A DNA stretch of 64,000 nt, taken from the NCBI RefSeq assembly GCF_001544075.1, contig NZ_BCNT01000013.1, forward strand, positions 1-64,000, written 5' to 3'. A program made the translations under genes and the position numbers. The notes under the pieces were generated by a model. It saw nothing but the letters and a program-made list of their open reading frames with translations, was not told where the DNA came from and did no database searches. Shown one piece after another: positions 17,959-26,082 of the stretch. This DNA comes from Comamonas terrae (GTDB lineage Bacteria > Pseudomonadota > Gammaproteobacteria > Burkholderiales > Burkholderiaceae_C). Every line of letters starts with the position of its first letter. Position 1 is the first letter of the stretch.

Positions 17959-18690
17959 TCATGCAACATCGAACAGCCGGCCCCAGCCCTGGATGGCCGA
18001 GGGGTCGCGCCCGGCCGCACGCAGCATGCCCCAGACCGTGGTGCTCACGGTATCGAGCAGCGGCACGCCCCAACGGCGCTCCACCTCTTCAGCCAGGTGC
18101 GCAGCGCGCAAATTGGTGCAGTAGGTGACGACGGCGTCGGGCCTGCCCTCCTCGATCACATCGCCGATGAGCTGCAGCAGCCGCTCGGGCTCCACCAGCG
18201 CAAAGCTGTGGTTGACCGATATGTCCAGATGGCGCTCGGCTGTGGTTTCCACGCCCGCGGCGCGGTAATTGTTCACGATGCATTGCTGCACGTCCGCCGT
18301 GTAGGGGCTGACGATGGCCAGCTTCTTCACGGAGAGCTTTTGCATCAGCTCGTTGAGCGCCAGGATGGCCGTCGTGGCCTTGATGCCGGTGCGCTCGGCG
18401 ATGCGCCCGCACAGCCGCAGGTCCGTGTCGAAACCGCGCCAGCCTGCGGCCGTTCCGCTCCAGCCGATCACGTCCACCTTGGCATCGGCCAGCAGCTCGG
18501 CGGCAGCCAGGATCTTGCTGTCGTCGAACTGGTTCAGTGCACCTTCGGCCAGCGAAATCTCGGTCACCGTGAAGCGGGAAAAATGGGCCGAGCAGTTGCC
18601 CGCGCTGGCGGCCAGCGCACTGGTCAGGGGCTCCAGCGCAGTGTTGGAAGAAGGCGTGAGCACGCCCAGGCAGGTCGTAGTTGCAGTCAT
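17959..18690 (-). CDS. Asp/Glu racemase-fold protein, arylmalonate decarboxylase/maleate isomerase-like
   Basis: A 243-residue protein of the fold shared by maleate isomerase, arylmalonate decarboxylase and Asp/Glu racemases. The N-terminal GVLTPSSNTALEP and the C-terminal active-site segment VVTYCTNLRAA (Cys near residue 190) fit. The first catalytic cysteine of maleate isomerase is absent: the matching segment reads DVIGWSGTAAGW. Only one active-site cysteine remains, as in arylmalonate decarboxylase, so a decarboxylase or one-base reaction is more likely than two-cysteine isomerisation. ATG 18690 was chosen over longer forms because the fold starts at once. Confidence 0.8.
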   Translation of the reverse strand: MTATTTCLGVLTPSSNTALEPLTSALAASAGNCSAHFSRFTVTEISLAEGALNQFDDSKILAAAELLADAKVDVIGWSGTAAGWRGFDTDLRLCGRIAERTGIKATTAILALNELMQKLSVKKLAIVSPYTADVQQCIVNNYRAAGVETTAERHLDISVNHSFALVEPERLLQLIGDVIEEGRPDAVVTYCTNLRAAHLAEEVERRWGVPLLDTVSTTVWGMLRAAGRDPSAIQGWGRLFDVA

Positions 18691-18771
18691 CTTGCTTGTC
18701 TCCGTTGTATGAGGAACCGGCGAAGCGGCTGGCCGGTATTGTTCTCCCCGCCGCAAGAAACGTCAACAATA

Positions 18772-18781
18772 TTGTCGACAG
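18772..18781. promoter_or_regulatory. GntR-type operator, site 1 (leftward arm)
   Basis: TTGTCGACAG within AACAATATTGTCGACAG shares nine of ten bases with the palindrome TTGTCGACAA at 18896-18905. It lies 82 bases upstream of the leftward racemase-fold gene. The likely binder is the GntR protein encoded at 23895-24614. Confidence 0.65.
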
Positions 18782-18892
18782 TCAATTGAAGAAGATTCGT
18801 CACCAAACCTCCAGCCAGGCGATACCGGAGTCGCAAGCCTGCAGGGTTTCAGAAGAGCAGTTCAGGGATAGATCTCCAACTAGGTGTTTACG

Positions 18893-18917
18893 ATATTGTC
18901 GACAATATTGTCGACAT
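18893..18917. promoter_or_regulatory. Tandem GntR-type operators, sites 2 and 3 (rightward arm)
   Basis: A perfect 16-base palindrome ATATTGTCGACAATAT (18893-18908) is followed at once by TTGTCGACAT (18908-18917), with centres 12 bases apart. They lie 55-79 bases before the MFS transporter gene, where the promoter should be. The TTGT/ACAA half-sites and 2-base spacer resemble operators of FadR-subfamily GntR proteins. Confidence 0.75.
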
Positions 18918-18971
18918 TTAGATTTCAGCCTCACATCGAACAACTAACCAACCGATGGAGCGAGACCCGAG

Positions 18972-20279
18972 ATGCAAATCCCCACCGCAATTTCCACGCC
19001 GCATGCGGCGGCGGCACCGACCAAGGTGCGCTGGAAGATCTTCCTGATGATGCTGTTCCTGATCGCGATCAACTACATCGATCGCGCATCGTTGTCCGTG
19101 GCCATGCCCATGATCGCCAAGGAGTTCGACCTCAGCCCCGCCATCCAGGGCCTGCTGATGAGTTCCTTCTTCTGGACCTATGCCTTCATGCAGATTCCCG
19201 GCGGCATGCTGGCCGACCGCTTCGGCCCGCGTGTCGTGATCGTCTTCTCCACGCTGGGCTGGGGCTTCTTCCAGGCCATCGCCGCGGCCTGCACGGGCTG
19301 GGTGTCGCTGCTGATCACCCGCCTGGGCCTGGGCGCCTCCGAGGCCCCCATCTATCCGGCCGGCGGCAAGCTCAACGGCATCTGGATGACCCAGAACGAG
19401 CGCGGCCGCGGCGCCACGCTGCTGGATGGCGGCGCTCCGCTGGGCGCAGCCCTGGGCGCGCTGATCATCGCGGGCCTGCTGACCCACTTCGACTCCTGGC
19501 GCATTTCCTTCGTGGTGGCCGGCGTGGGCACCATGATCGCCGGCGTCTTCGCCTGGTGGTACATCCGCAACCATCCGCGCCAGCACCCCGGCGTCAACGA
19601 GGCCGAGGCGTCCTTCATCGAGCAATCCCACGCCGCCGACCTGGCCGCCGAGCCCACCCACAGCAGCGGCAAGGTGATGGACTTCTTCAAGTACCGCTCG
19701 GTCTGGGGCATGTTCTTCGGCTGGATGTGCTTCAACGCCCTGTTCTACGGCCTGCTGACCTGGATGCCCACCTACCTGTCCAAGGTGCACAACATGGATA
19801 TCAAGCAGATGGGCGGCGCCGTGTTCATCATGTTCTTCTCGGGCTTCGTCGGCGAGATGGTCGGCGGCTGGATCGCCGACAAGTGGAAGGCCGCAGGCGC
19901 TTCCCAGGCCAAGGTGCTGCGCACGCTGTTCGGCATCGCCTCGGTGATCGCCACCGTCGCCATCTACAACGTGGCCCGCTTCAAGGATCCCGTGACCATC
20001 GTGATCCTGCTGTCGGTGACGCTGTTCTTCCTGCGCTGGTGCGGCCTGTTCTGGTGCGTGCCCTCCATCCTGGGCACCCGCAACCGCGTCGGTTTCCTGG
20101 GCGGCGTCATGAACCTGGGCGGCAACTGCGCCGGCATCGGCGTGCCGATCCTGGTGGGCGTCATCGTCCAGGCCACCGGCTCCTACGACATGGCCATGAT
20201 GCTCTTCGCCGCCGCCGGCGCGGGCCTGTTCATCTGCTCTTCGATCCTGATCGACTACAGCAAGAAGATCCCGGTCTAA
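18972..20279 (+). CDS. MFS transporter, anion:cation symporter type
   Basis: A 435-residue major facilitator protein with 12 predicted helices. The segments AINYIDRASLSVAMPMIAKEF, MQIPGGMLADRFGPR and GLGASEAPIYPAG are typical of the ACS family, which imports organic acids such as galactonate, glucarate and aromatic or hydroxy acids. It heads the rightward arm of the regulon directly after the tandem operators, so it probably imports the pathway substrate or the product released outside by the exported hydrolase of the next gene. Confidence 0.88.
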   Translation: MQIPTAISTPHAAAAPTKVRWKIFLMMLFLIAINYIDRASLSVAMPMIAKEFDLSPAIQGLLMSSFFWTYAFMQIPGGMLADRFGPRVVIVFSTLGWGFFQAIAAACTGWVSLLITRLGLGASEAPIYPAGGKLNGIWMTQNERGRGATLLDGGAPLGAALGALIIAGLLTHFDSWRISFVVAGVGTMIAGVFAWWYIRNHPRQHPGVNEAEASFIEQSHAADLAAEPTHSSGKVMDFFKYRSVWGMFFGWMCFNALFYGLLTWMPTYLSKVHNMDIKQMGGAVFIMFFSGFVGEMVGGWIADKWKAAGASQAKVLRTLFGIASVIATVAIYNVARFKDPVTIVILLSVTLFFLRWCGLFWCVPSILGTRNRVGFLGGVMNLGGNCAGIGVPILVGVIVQATGSYDMAMMLFAAAGAGLFICSSILIDYSKKIPV

Positions 20280-20388
20280 GTACCGCAGCCGCCCGGCCTC
20301 CTCGATGGAGAACGCCCAGCAGTCACGCCGGGGATTGCAGGGGCATCGACCTGGCACCCGGGCACGGAACCTCTTACGGAGAACACCC

Positions 20389-21567
20389 ATGAGCACGCTT
20401 CGCATCCGCCGCATCTGCGGCGCCATCAGCCTGGCGCTGGCCACCGCCGCGCCCCTGTTCGCCCAGGCCTCGGACCTGCCCACCGCCTCGCCCGAGAGCG
20501 TGGGCGTCGATTCGCGCCCGCTGGTGCAGCTGTCGCAGATGATCCGCAAGGAGAACCTCGACGTGCGCAGCTTCCTCGTCGTCAAGGACGGCAAGCTGAT
20601 CTACGAGCGCTACAGCAAGGGCCTGACGCGCAATCACAACTACGAGCTGTACTCCATCACCAAGAACGTGACGGCGCTGGCCGCCGGCGTGCTGGTGGAC
20701 GAAGGCAAGAGCAAGCTCGACGAGAAGGTGGCACCTATCCTCGCCAGGGTGCGGCCCGACCTGGAAAAGGCCCTGGCCGACAAGCAGGCCATCGAGCTCT
20801 GGCACGTGCTGTCCATGTCCACCGGCCTGTTCTACGACTTCAAGCCCACCGACGACCCGATCTACTACGGCGCACCCGACCGCCTGAAGCTGGCGGCCGA
20901 GACCACGCCCAAGGTCGCGCCCGGCACGGCCTTCGACTACACCGACGTGAATCCCATCCTGGCCAGCGCCACGCTGGGCGCCGACGCCGGCATGCCGTTG
21001 CAGGACTTTGCCGAGGCCAGGCTCTTCAAGCCCATGGGCATGACCCACTATGCCTGGGAGCGCGCCGACGAGCGTGGCCTGGTCTCCTCCGGCTGGGGCC
21101 TGCGCCTGCGCGCCGTCGACATGGCCAAGCTCGGCCAGCTGGTGCTGACCGGCGGCCGCTGGGAAGGCCGGCAGATCGTCTCGCAGGCCTGGGTGCGCAC
21201 CATGACCGCGCCCACCTCGGCCCCCTGGTATGGCTACTACTGGTGGATCAACGACATCGTTGCCACCGAGCCCGAGACACACGCCATGGGCTTCAAGGGC
21301 CAGTTCATCGTGGTCCTGCCCGAGCGCAATGCCGTCGTGGTCATGACCAGCATGCTGCCCATCGAAGGCGGCCTGCGCGAATCCCAGAACGTGCTGGCCA
21401 TCCGGCGCATGGTCAACGACTACGTGCTGCCGGCCCTGGACAACCAGGCGCATGCCAAGCCCACGCCCGCCAGCCGCAAGGCCCTGACGCGCGAACTCGA
21501 ACTCGCATCGCAACACCAGGGACGGGCCGGAGCACCGGCCGATCCCACCGACACCCCGAAACTCTGA
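20389..21567 (+). CDS. Exported serine hydrolase of the beta-lactamase/class C fold
   Basis: A 392-residue enzyme of the class C beta-lactamase/esterase EstB/6-aminohexanoate-dimer hydrolase group. A signal peptide (AISLALATAAPLFAQA) puts it in the periplasm. The nucleophile Ser lies in SITKNVTALAAGVLVDEGK (S-x-x-K), a second-motif Tyr lies in FDYTDVNPILA, and the segment WHVLSMSTGLFYDF is family-like. This fold cleaves amides, esters or cyclic/linear oligomers, so it could open or trim the substrate before import. A longer frame from 20305 was rejected because it would bury the signal peptide. Confidence 0.85.
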   Translation: MSTLRIRRICGAISLALATAAPLFAQASDLPTASPESVGVDSRPLVQLSQMIRKENLDVRSFLVVKDGKLIYERYSKGLTRNHNYELYSITKNVTALAAGVLVDEGKSKLDEKVAPILARVRPDLEKALADKQAIELWHVLSMSTGLFYDFKPTDDPIYYGAPDRLKLAAETTPKVAPGTAFDYTDVNPILASATLGADAGMPLQDFAEARLFKPMGMTHYAWERADERGLVSSGWGLRLRAVDMAKLGQLVLTGGRWEGRQIVSQAWVRTMTAPTSAPWYGYYWWINDIVATEPETHAMGFKGQFIVVLPERNAVVVMTSMLPIEGGLRESQNVLAIRRMVNDYVLPALDNQAHAKPTPASRKALTRELELASQHQGRAGAPADPTDTPKL

Positions 21568-21575
21568 CATTCAGC

Positions 21576-23009
21576 ATGACATCCCGCGAATTTGATCTCG
21601 TAGTGCGCAATGCGCGCGTTGCCACCGCCAGCGACATCTTTGATGCCGACATCGCCATCCGTGACGGCAAGATCGTCCAGCTCGGCGCCCACCTGCCCGC
21701 CGGCGCCCGCGAATACGACGCCGCGGGCCGCGTGGTCACGCCCGGCGGCATCGACGCCCACTGCCACCTGGACCAGCCCATGGAACCGCCCGTGCGCATG
21801 GCCGACGACTTCGACAGCGGCACGCGCGCCGCGGCCTGCGGCGGCACCACCACGGTGATTCCGTTTGCGGCCCAGGCCAGGGGCCAGTCGCTGCGCGCCG
21901 CCGTGCAGGACTACCACCGCCGTGCCGAGGGCAAGGCGCATGTGGACTACGGTTTCCACATGATCGTCAGCGACCCGACACCCGAGGTCCTGGAAAAGGA
22001 ACTGCCCGAACTGATCCGCGAAGGCTACACCTCCTTCAAGATCTACATGACCTATGACGATCTGAAGCTCAACGACGGCCAGATCCTCGATGTGCTGGAC
22101 GTGGCGCGCAGGTACGACGCCACCGCCATGATCCATGCCGAGAACGCCGACTGCATCCAGTGGCTGACCAAGCGCCTGGAAGCCAGCGGCCGCACCGCGC
22201 CGCGCTACCACGCGGTCTCGCGCCCCATGCTGGTGGAGCGCGAAGCCACGCACCGCGCCATCGCGCTGTCCGAGCTGGCCGACGTGCCCATCCTCATCGT
22301 CCACGTCTCGGGCCGCGAGGCCGTGGAGCAGATCCGCTGGGCACGTTCGCACGGCATGAACATCATGGCCGAGACCTGCCCGCAGTATCTGTTCCTGACC
22401 GCCGAGGATCTGGGCATCGACGACAGCTACCACGGCGCCAAGTGCGTGTGCAGCCCCCCGCCGCGCAACCAGGCCAACCAGGAAGTGATCTGGAACGGCC
22501 TCAACGACGGCCTGTTCACCGTGTTCTCCTCGGACCACGCGCCGTTCAACTACGACTCGCCCGAAGGCAAGAAGCCCGGTGGCGAGGAAGTGTCCTTCGG
22601 CCACATACCCAACGGCATTCCGGGCATCGAAACCCGCCTGTCCCTGCTGTACACGCACGGCGTGCTGGCCGGCCGCATGACGCTCAACCGCTTCGTGGAA
22701 CTCACCTCCACCAATCCCGCCAAGGTCTACGGCCTGCATCCGCGCAAGGGCAGCATTGCCATCGGCGCCGATGCCGACCTCGTGGTCTGGCAGGAAGGCC
22801 AGCGCAGCGTGCGCAACCAGGACCTGCACCACAACGTGGACTACACGCCCTACGAAGGCCATGAACTCAAGGCCTGGCCCTGCCTCACGGTGTCTGGCGG
22901 CCAGGTGATCTGGGATGGCGAGCAATTCCACGGCCGCGCCGGCGGCGGCCGCTTCCTGCAGCGCGGCGCACCCACTCTGCTGCCCAAGCGCCACCAGACC
23001 CGCTTCTGA
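21576..23009 (+). CDS. Cyclic amidohydrolase: D-hydantoinase/dihydropyrimidinase
   Basis: A 477-residue metal-dependent amidohydrolase that opens cyclic amides such as hydantoins, dihydropyrimidines or imides. The dinuclear metal site is complete: HxH in GGIDAHCHLDQP (about 61-63), the carboxylated Lys in TSFKIYMTYDD (about 155), His in MIHAEN (about 187), His in ILIVHVSG (about 243), and Asp in FSSDHAPFN (about 319). It starts 8 bases after the serine hydrolase stop and is followed 20 bases later by the racemase-like gene, so all belong to one operon. The exact ring substrate cannot be read from sequence. Confidence 0.92.
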   Translation: MTSREFDLVVRNARVATASDIFDADIAIRDGKIVQLGAHLPAGAREYDAAGRVVTPGGIDAHCHLDQPMEPPVRMADDFDSGTRAAACGGTTTVIPFAAQARGQSLRAAVQDYHRRAEGKAHVDYGFHMIVSDPTPEVLEKELPELIREGYTSFKIYMTYDDLKLNDGQILDVLDVARRYDATAMIHAENADCIQWLTKRLEASGRTAPRYHAVSRPMLVEREATHRAIALSELADVPILIVHVSGREAVEQIRWARSHGMNIMAETCPQYLFLTAEDLGIDDSYHGAKCVCSPPPRNQANQEVIWNGLNDGLFTVFSSDHAPFNYDSPEGKKPGGEEVSFGHIPNGIPGIETRLSLLYTHGVLAGRMTLNRFVELTSTNPAKVYGLHPRKGSIAIGADADLVVWQEGQRSVRNQDLHHNVDYTPYEGHELKAWPCLTVSGGQVIWDGEQFHGRAGGGRFLQRGAPTLLPKRHQTRF

Positions 23010-23029
23010 AGTTCCAGTACAAACGCACC

Positions 23030-23776
23030 ATGAAACTGCTCATCATCAACCCCAACATCTCCGAGAGCGTCACCGCCCTCATCGAGAAAGAGGCCAGGCT
23101 GGCCGCCGCGCCGGGCACGGAGATCACCATGCTGACCGCGCCCATGGGCGTGGCCTATATCGAGACGCGTTTCGAGGCCATGATCGCCGCCTACGCCGTG
23201 GCCGAGCTGGCCGCCGAGCATGCGCACAGGCATGACGCCGTCATCCTCGCGGCCTTTGGCGACCCGGGCCTCGAAGGCCTGCGCGAGGCGCTGGACATTC
23301 CCGTGCTGGGCATGACCGAGTCCGCGCTCATGAGCGCCTGCATGCTGGGCAAGCGCTTTTCCATCATCGCCATCTCCCGGCGCATCACCGCCTGGTACCG
23401 CGACATGGTGGAACGCAACGGCCTGGACGGCCGCCTGGCCAGCATCCGCTGCCTGGACGAGCCGCTGCGCGACATCGGCAGCGTGCAGGACGACCATGCG
23501 GCCCGCCTGCAGGCCCTGTGCGAAGCCGCCGTGCAGGAGGACGGCGCGGACGTGCTGATCATCGCCGGTGCGCCGCTGGCGGGCCTGGCCCGCTCCATCA
23601 AGCACCAGTTGCCCGTACCCGCGGTCGATGGCGTCTCCAGCGCCGTCAACCACGCGCAAAGCCTGGTGTCGCTGGCGCCCGCACCGGCGCGCGTCGGCAG
23701 CTTCGCCAAGCCGCCGCGCAAGGACTTCAAGAACCTTCCTCCAGGGCTGACCCGGCTTTTCGGCCAACTGCCCTGA
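23030..23776 (+). CDS. Hydantoin racemase-like protein lacking both catalytic cysteines
   Basis: A 248-residue protein with the overall sequence of hydantoin racemases (KLLIINPNISESVTALIEKE, FGDPGLEGLREALDIPVLGM, VPAVDGVSSAVNHAQSLV). In known hydantoin racemases the two active-site cysteines lie in ACFGDPG or ACFDDPG and in GCAGM. Here the matching segments read LAAFGDPGL and IIAGAPLAGL, so both cysteines are missing. Racemisation by the usual two-base mechanism therefore looks impossible. It may have become a different lyase, a binding protein or a regulator. It follows the hydantoinase gene closely. Confidence 0.82.
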   Translation: MKLLIINPNISESVTALIEKEARLAAAPGTEITMLTAPMGVAYIETRFEAMIAAYAVAELAAEHAHRHDAVILAAFGDPGLEGLREALDIPVLGMTESALMSACMLGKRFSIIAISRRITAWYRDMVERNGLDGRLASIRCLDEPLRDIGSVQDDHAARLQALCEAAVQEDGADVLIIAGAPLAGLARSIKHQLPVPAVDGVSSAVNHAQSLVSLAPAPARVGSFAKPPRKDFKNLPPGLTRLFGQLP

Positions 23777-23833
23777 ACGGTTTGCGGGATAGCCACAGGG
23801 AGCGCAGCTGCCGGCGGCATGCCGCACGGCCCG

Positions 23834-23880
23834 GGGCCTGTTCATATGGCGCATACGGATCGGATTGCGTGAACAGGCCC
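23834..23880. promoter_or_regulatory. Perfect 11-base inverted repeat before the GntR gene
   Basis: GGGCCTGTTCA (23834-23844) and TGAACAGGCCC (23870-23880) are exact complements around a 25-base loop. The right arm ends 14 bases before the GntR start. It could be a stem that separates the regulator from the upstream catabolic genes, an attenuator, or an operator distinct from TTGTCGACAA. Confidence 0.6.
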
Positions 23881-23894
23881 TAGAATTCCTAAGC

Positions 23895-24614
23895 ATGTCA
23901 ACAAAAACCGCCTCAAAAGTGAACAATCGAAGCAGTTCCTCCCGATCCGAAATCACCGTGGATGAAATGGCTTCGCGCATCGCCACGGCCATCCACGAGC
24001 ATCGCCTGCTGCCCGGTACCAAGCTGGGCGAGGACAGGCTGGCCAGCATCTTCAACACCAGCCGCGCGCGCGTGCGCGAGGTGCTGGCCCGCATGGCGCG
24101 CGACCAGATGGTGGAGCTGTTTCCCCAGCGTGGCGCCTTTGTGGCCAAGCCGACCATCGAGCAGGCGCTGGACGTTTTCGAGGCGCGCCGGCTGATCGAG
24201 CCCGGTATCGTGCGCCGCCTGGTGCAATGCATGGACAGCGCCAAGATGCGCCGGCTGCAGGCCCATCTCAAGCAGGAGCGCGAAGCGCGCGAGAACGCCG
24301 ACAAACGCGCCACCGTGCGCCTGTCGGGCGAATTTCACGTGCTGCTGGCCGAGCTGGCCGGCAATTCCGCCCTGCTGCGCAGCATGCGCGAACTGTCCAC
24401 GCTGACCTGTCTGACGATTTCGCTTTACGAATCCGCCGTCAACACCTGCTGCCTGGTGGACGAGCACGAGGCCGTGGTCCATGCCATTGCAGCGGGCCAC
24501 AGCGAGCAGGCCGAGCAGCTGATGCTCAGCCACCTGGACCACATCCAGGGCAGCCTGCGCCTGGAAGCCGATGCGGACGAGGCGGACCTGGAGCAGATCC
24601 TCGGCGAACTGTGA
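23895..24614 (+). CDS. GntR family transcriptional regulator, FadR subfamily (FCD domain)
   Basis: A 239-residue regulator. The winged helix covers about residues 20-90 (DEMASRIATAIHEHRLLPGT, then RARVREVLARMARDQMVELF and PQRGAFVAKPTIEQALDVFE). The all-helical FCD effector domain follows, with candidate metal/ligand residues in FHVLLAELAGNSALL and the His-rich HEAVVHAIAAGHSEQAEQLM. It lies last in the rightward arm and most likely controls the divergent regulon through the three TTGTCGACA-type sites. It probably responds to a pathway acid. ATG 23895 was preferred to the TTG at 23865, which lies inside the inverted repeat. Confidence 0.88.
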   Translation: MSTKTASKVNNRSSSSRSEITVDEMASRIATAIHEHRLLPGTKLGEDRLASIFNTSRARVREVLARMARDQMVELFPQRGAFVAKPTIEQALDVFEARRLIEPGIVRRLVQCMDSAKMRRLQAHLKQEREARENADKRATVRLSGEFHVLLAELAGNSALLRSMRELSTLTCLTISLYESAVNTCCLVDEHEAVVHAIAAGHSEQAEQLMLSHLDHIQGSLRLEADADEADLEQILGEL

Positions 24615-24766
24615 GGCTCCCGCCGCATCGCGCGGTGCTGCCATCGCCATTGCAGATGCCGGCTTCACATAGGCAGATGCCAACGAGGCCTGCGCCTGCA
24701 CCGGCAGGCATTAGCATCGACGGCTAGATCGCCACTCGCACCAGCGCCACGGGCACAAGGCCCCCG

Positions 24767-25381
24767 ATGACCACTCCAGCCGCCTCTCCCCCCACAGCAT
24801 CAGCGGCCCCGGCCGGCCTGCCACCAGCCAGGCCGCGCCCGGCCAGCCTGCGCGACCTGTACTGGTCCTTCACCTTCCTGGCGCTGCAGGGCTTCGGCGG
24901 CGTGCTGGCCGTGGTGCAGCGCGAGCTGGTCGAAAAAAAGCGCTGGCTGACCAACGAGGAATTCATCGAGGACTGGGCCGTGGCCCAGATCATGCCCGGC
25001 CCCAATGTGGTCAACCTGTCCATCATGCTCGGCGAGCGCTATTTCGGCTGGCGCGGCGCCGTGGCCGGCGTCTGCGGCATGCTGAGCTTTCCGATGCTGC
25101 TGGTCATCACGCTCACCATCGTGTATTCGCAATTTGCCGCCCATCCCGCCATGGCCGGCGCCCTGCGGGGCATGGGCGCCGTGGCCGCGGGCCTGGTGGC
25201 CGGCATGGGCCTGAAGCTGGCAGCCACGCTGGCCCGCCATCCGCTGGGCCGCTGGCCCGGCTATGCACTGGCCCTGGCCGCGTTTGCCGCCATGGCGCTG
25301 CTGCGCCTGCCGCTGTTCTGGGTGCTGCTTGCAGTGGGCGGTGCAGGCTGCGTGCTGACCTGGAGAAAGCTGGCCCCATGA
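24767..25381 (+). CDS. Chromate transporter family protein, first half
   Basis: A 204-residue single-domain CHR protein. The domain begins with FLALQGFGGVLAVVQRELVE and carries the conserved PGPN in AQIMPGPNVVNLSIMLG. Six or so membrane segments follow. Two such half-length proteins are thought to pair and export chromate, or in some bacteria to move sulfate-like anions. Its stop overlaps the start of the second half by four bases (ATGA), which couples their translation. Confidence 0.88.
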   Translation: MTTPAASPPTASAAPAGLPPARPRPASLRDLYWSFTFLALQGFGGVLAVVQRELVEKKRWLTNEEFIEDWAVAQIMPGPNVVNLSIMLGERYFGWRGAVAGVCGMLSFPMLLVITLTIVYSQFAAHPAMAGALRGMGAVAAGLVAGMGLKLAATLARHPLGRWPGYALALAAFAAMALLRLPLFWVLLAVGGAGCVLTWRKLAP

Positions 25382-26013
25382 GCGCCGCCACGACAGTCCA
25401 GGCCGCCCAGCAACTGGCCATCCATATGCAGCCGTCCGACTGGATGCAGCTGCTGCTGTACTTTCTTTCGCTGTCGCTGATGGCCGTGGGCGGCGCCATT
25501 GCCACGGCGCCCGACATGCACCGCTTTCTGGTGGACGGCCGCGGCTGGCTCAGCGACACGCAGTTCACCAGCTCCATCGCCATCGCCCAGGCTGCGCCCG
25601 GGCCCAATGTGCTGTTCATCGCGCTGCTGGGCTGGAACATCGGCCTCAACGCCGGCGGCGGCAGCGGCCTGCCGGCCTGGCTGTTCGGTCTGCTGGGCGT
25701 GCTGGTCTGCATGGGCGGCATTCTGCTGCCCAGTTCGCTGCTGGCCTGGCAGGCCTCGCGCTGGGGCCAGCGCAACCAGGGCCGGCGCAGCGTGCGCGCC
25801 TTCAAGCAGGGCATGGCTCCGCTGGTCGTGGGCCTGCTGCTGGCCACGGGCTGGCTCCTGAGCAGTGCCGGCAGCGCCGGCGGCCAGCCGGCCCGGGAGT
25901 GGCGGCTATGGCTGCTGAGCCTGGCCTGCACCCTCATCGTCTGGCGCACACGCGTGCATCTGCTGTGGCTGCTGGGTGCGGGGGCGCTGCTGGGCGCCAT
26001 GGGCTGGGTTTAG
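25378..26013 (+). CDS. Chromate transporter family protein, second half
   Basis: A 211-residue CHR-domain protein that differs from its partner in sequence but has the same PGPN motif (AIAQAAPGPNVLFIALLGW). It has about six membrane segments and the conserved Gly-rich first helix (LSLSLMAVGGAIATAP). Together with the upstream gene it makes the split form of ChrA. No ChrB-like regulator is next to it; the flanking genes are a GntR regulator of another system and a leftward sirtuin. Confidence 0.87.
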   Translation: MSAATTVQAAQQLAIHMQPSDWMQLLLYFLSLSLMAVGGAIATAPDMHRFLVDGRGWLSDTQFTSSIAIAQAAPGPNVLFIALLGWNIGLNAGGGSGLPAWLFGLLGVLVCMGGILLPSSLLAWQASRWGQRNQGRRSVRAFKQGMAPLVVGLLLATGWLLSSAGSAGGQPAREWRLWLLSLACTLIVWRTRVHLLWLLGAGALLGAMGWV

Positions 26014-26021
26014 GAATACAG

Positions 26022-26079
26022 CAAAAACAGGCTGCAACGCTTACCCATCAAGCGCCGACAGCTTCTCATTCAGTAGCAG
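26022..26079 (+). repeat. Dispersed hairpin repeat, short copy
   Basis: CAAAAACAGGCTGCAACGCTT and AAGCGCCGACAGCTT form near-complementary arms around ACCCATC, followed by CTCATTCAGTAGCAGG. The tail matches TnATTCAATAGCAA in the 12.6 and 39.5 kb copies. It lies between convergent chromate transporter and sirtuin genes, where it may also help end transcription. Confidence 0.75.
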
Positions 26080-26082
26080 GCA

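Noticed and set aside
17061-24614. The catabolic cluster as a recent mobile island
   Set aside because: No integrase, transposase, tRNA boundary or direct repeat is seen, and base composition looks like the flanks.
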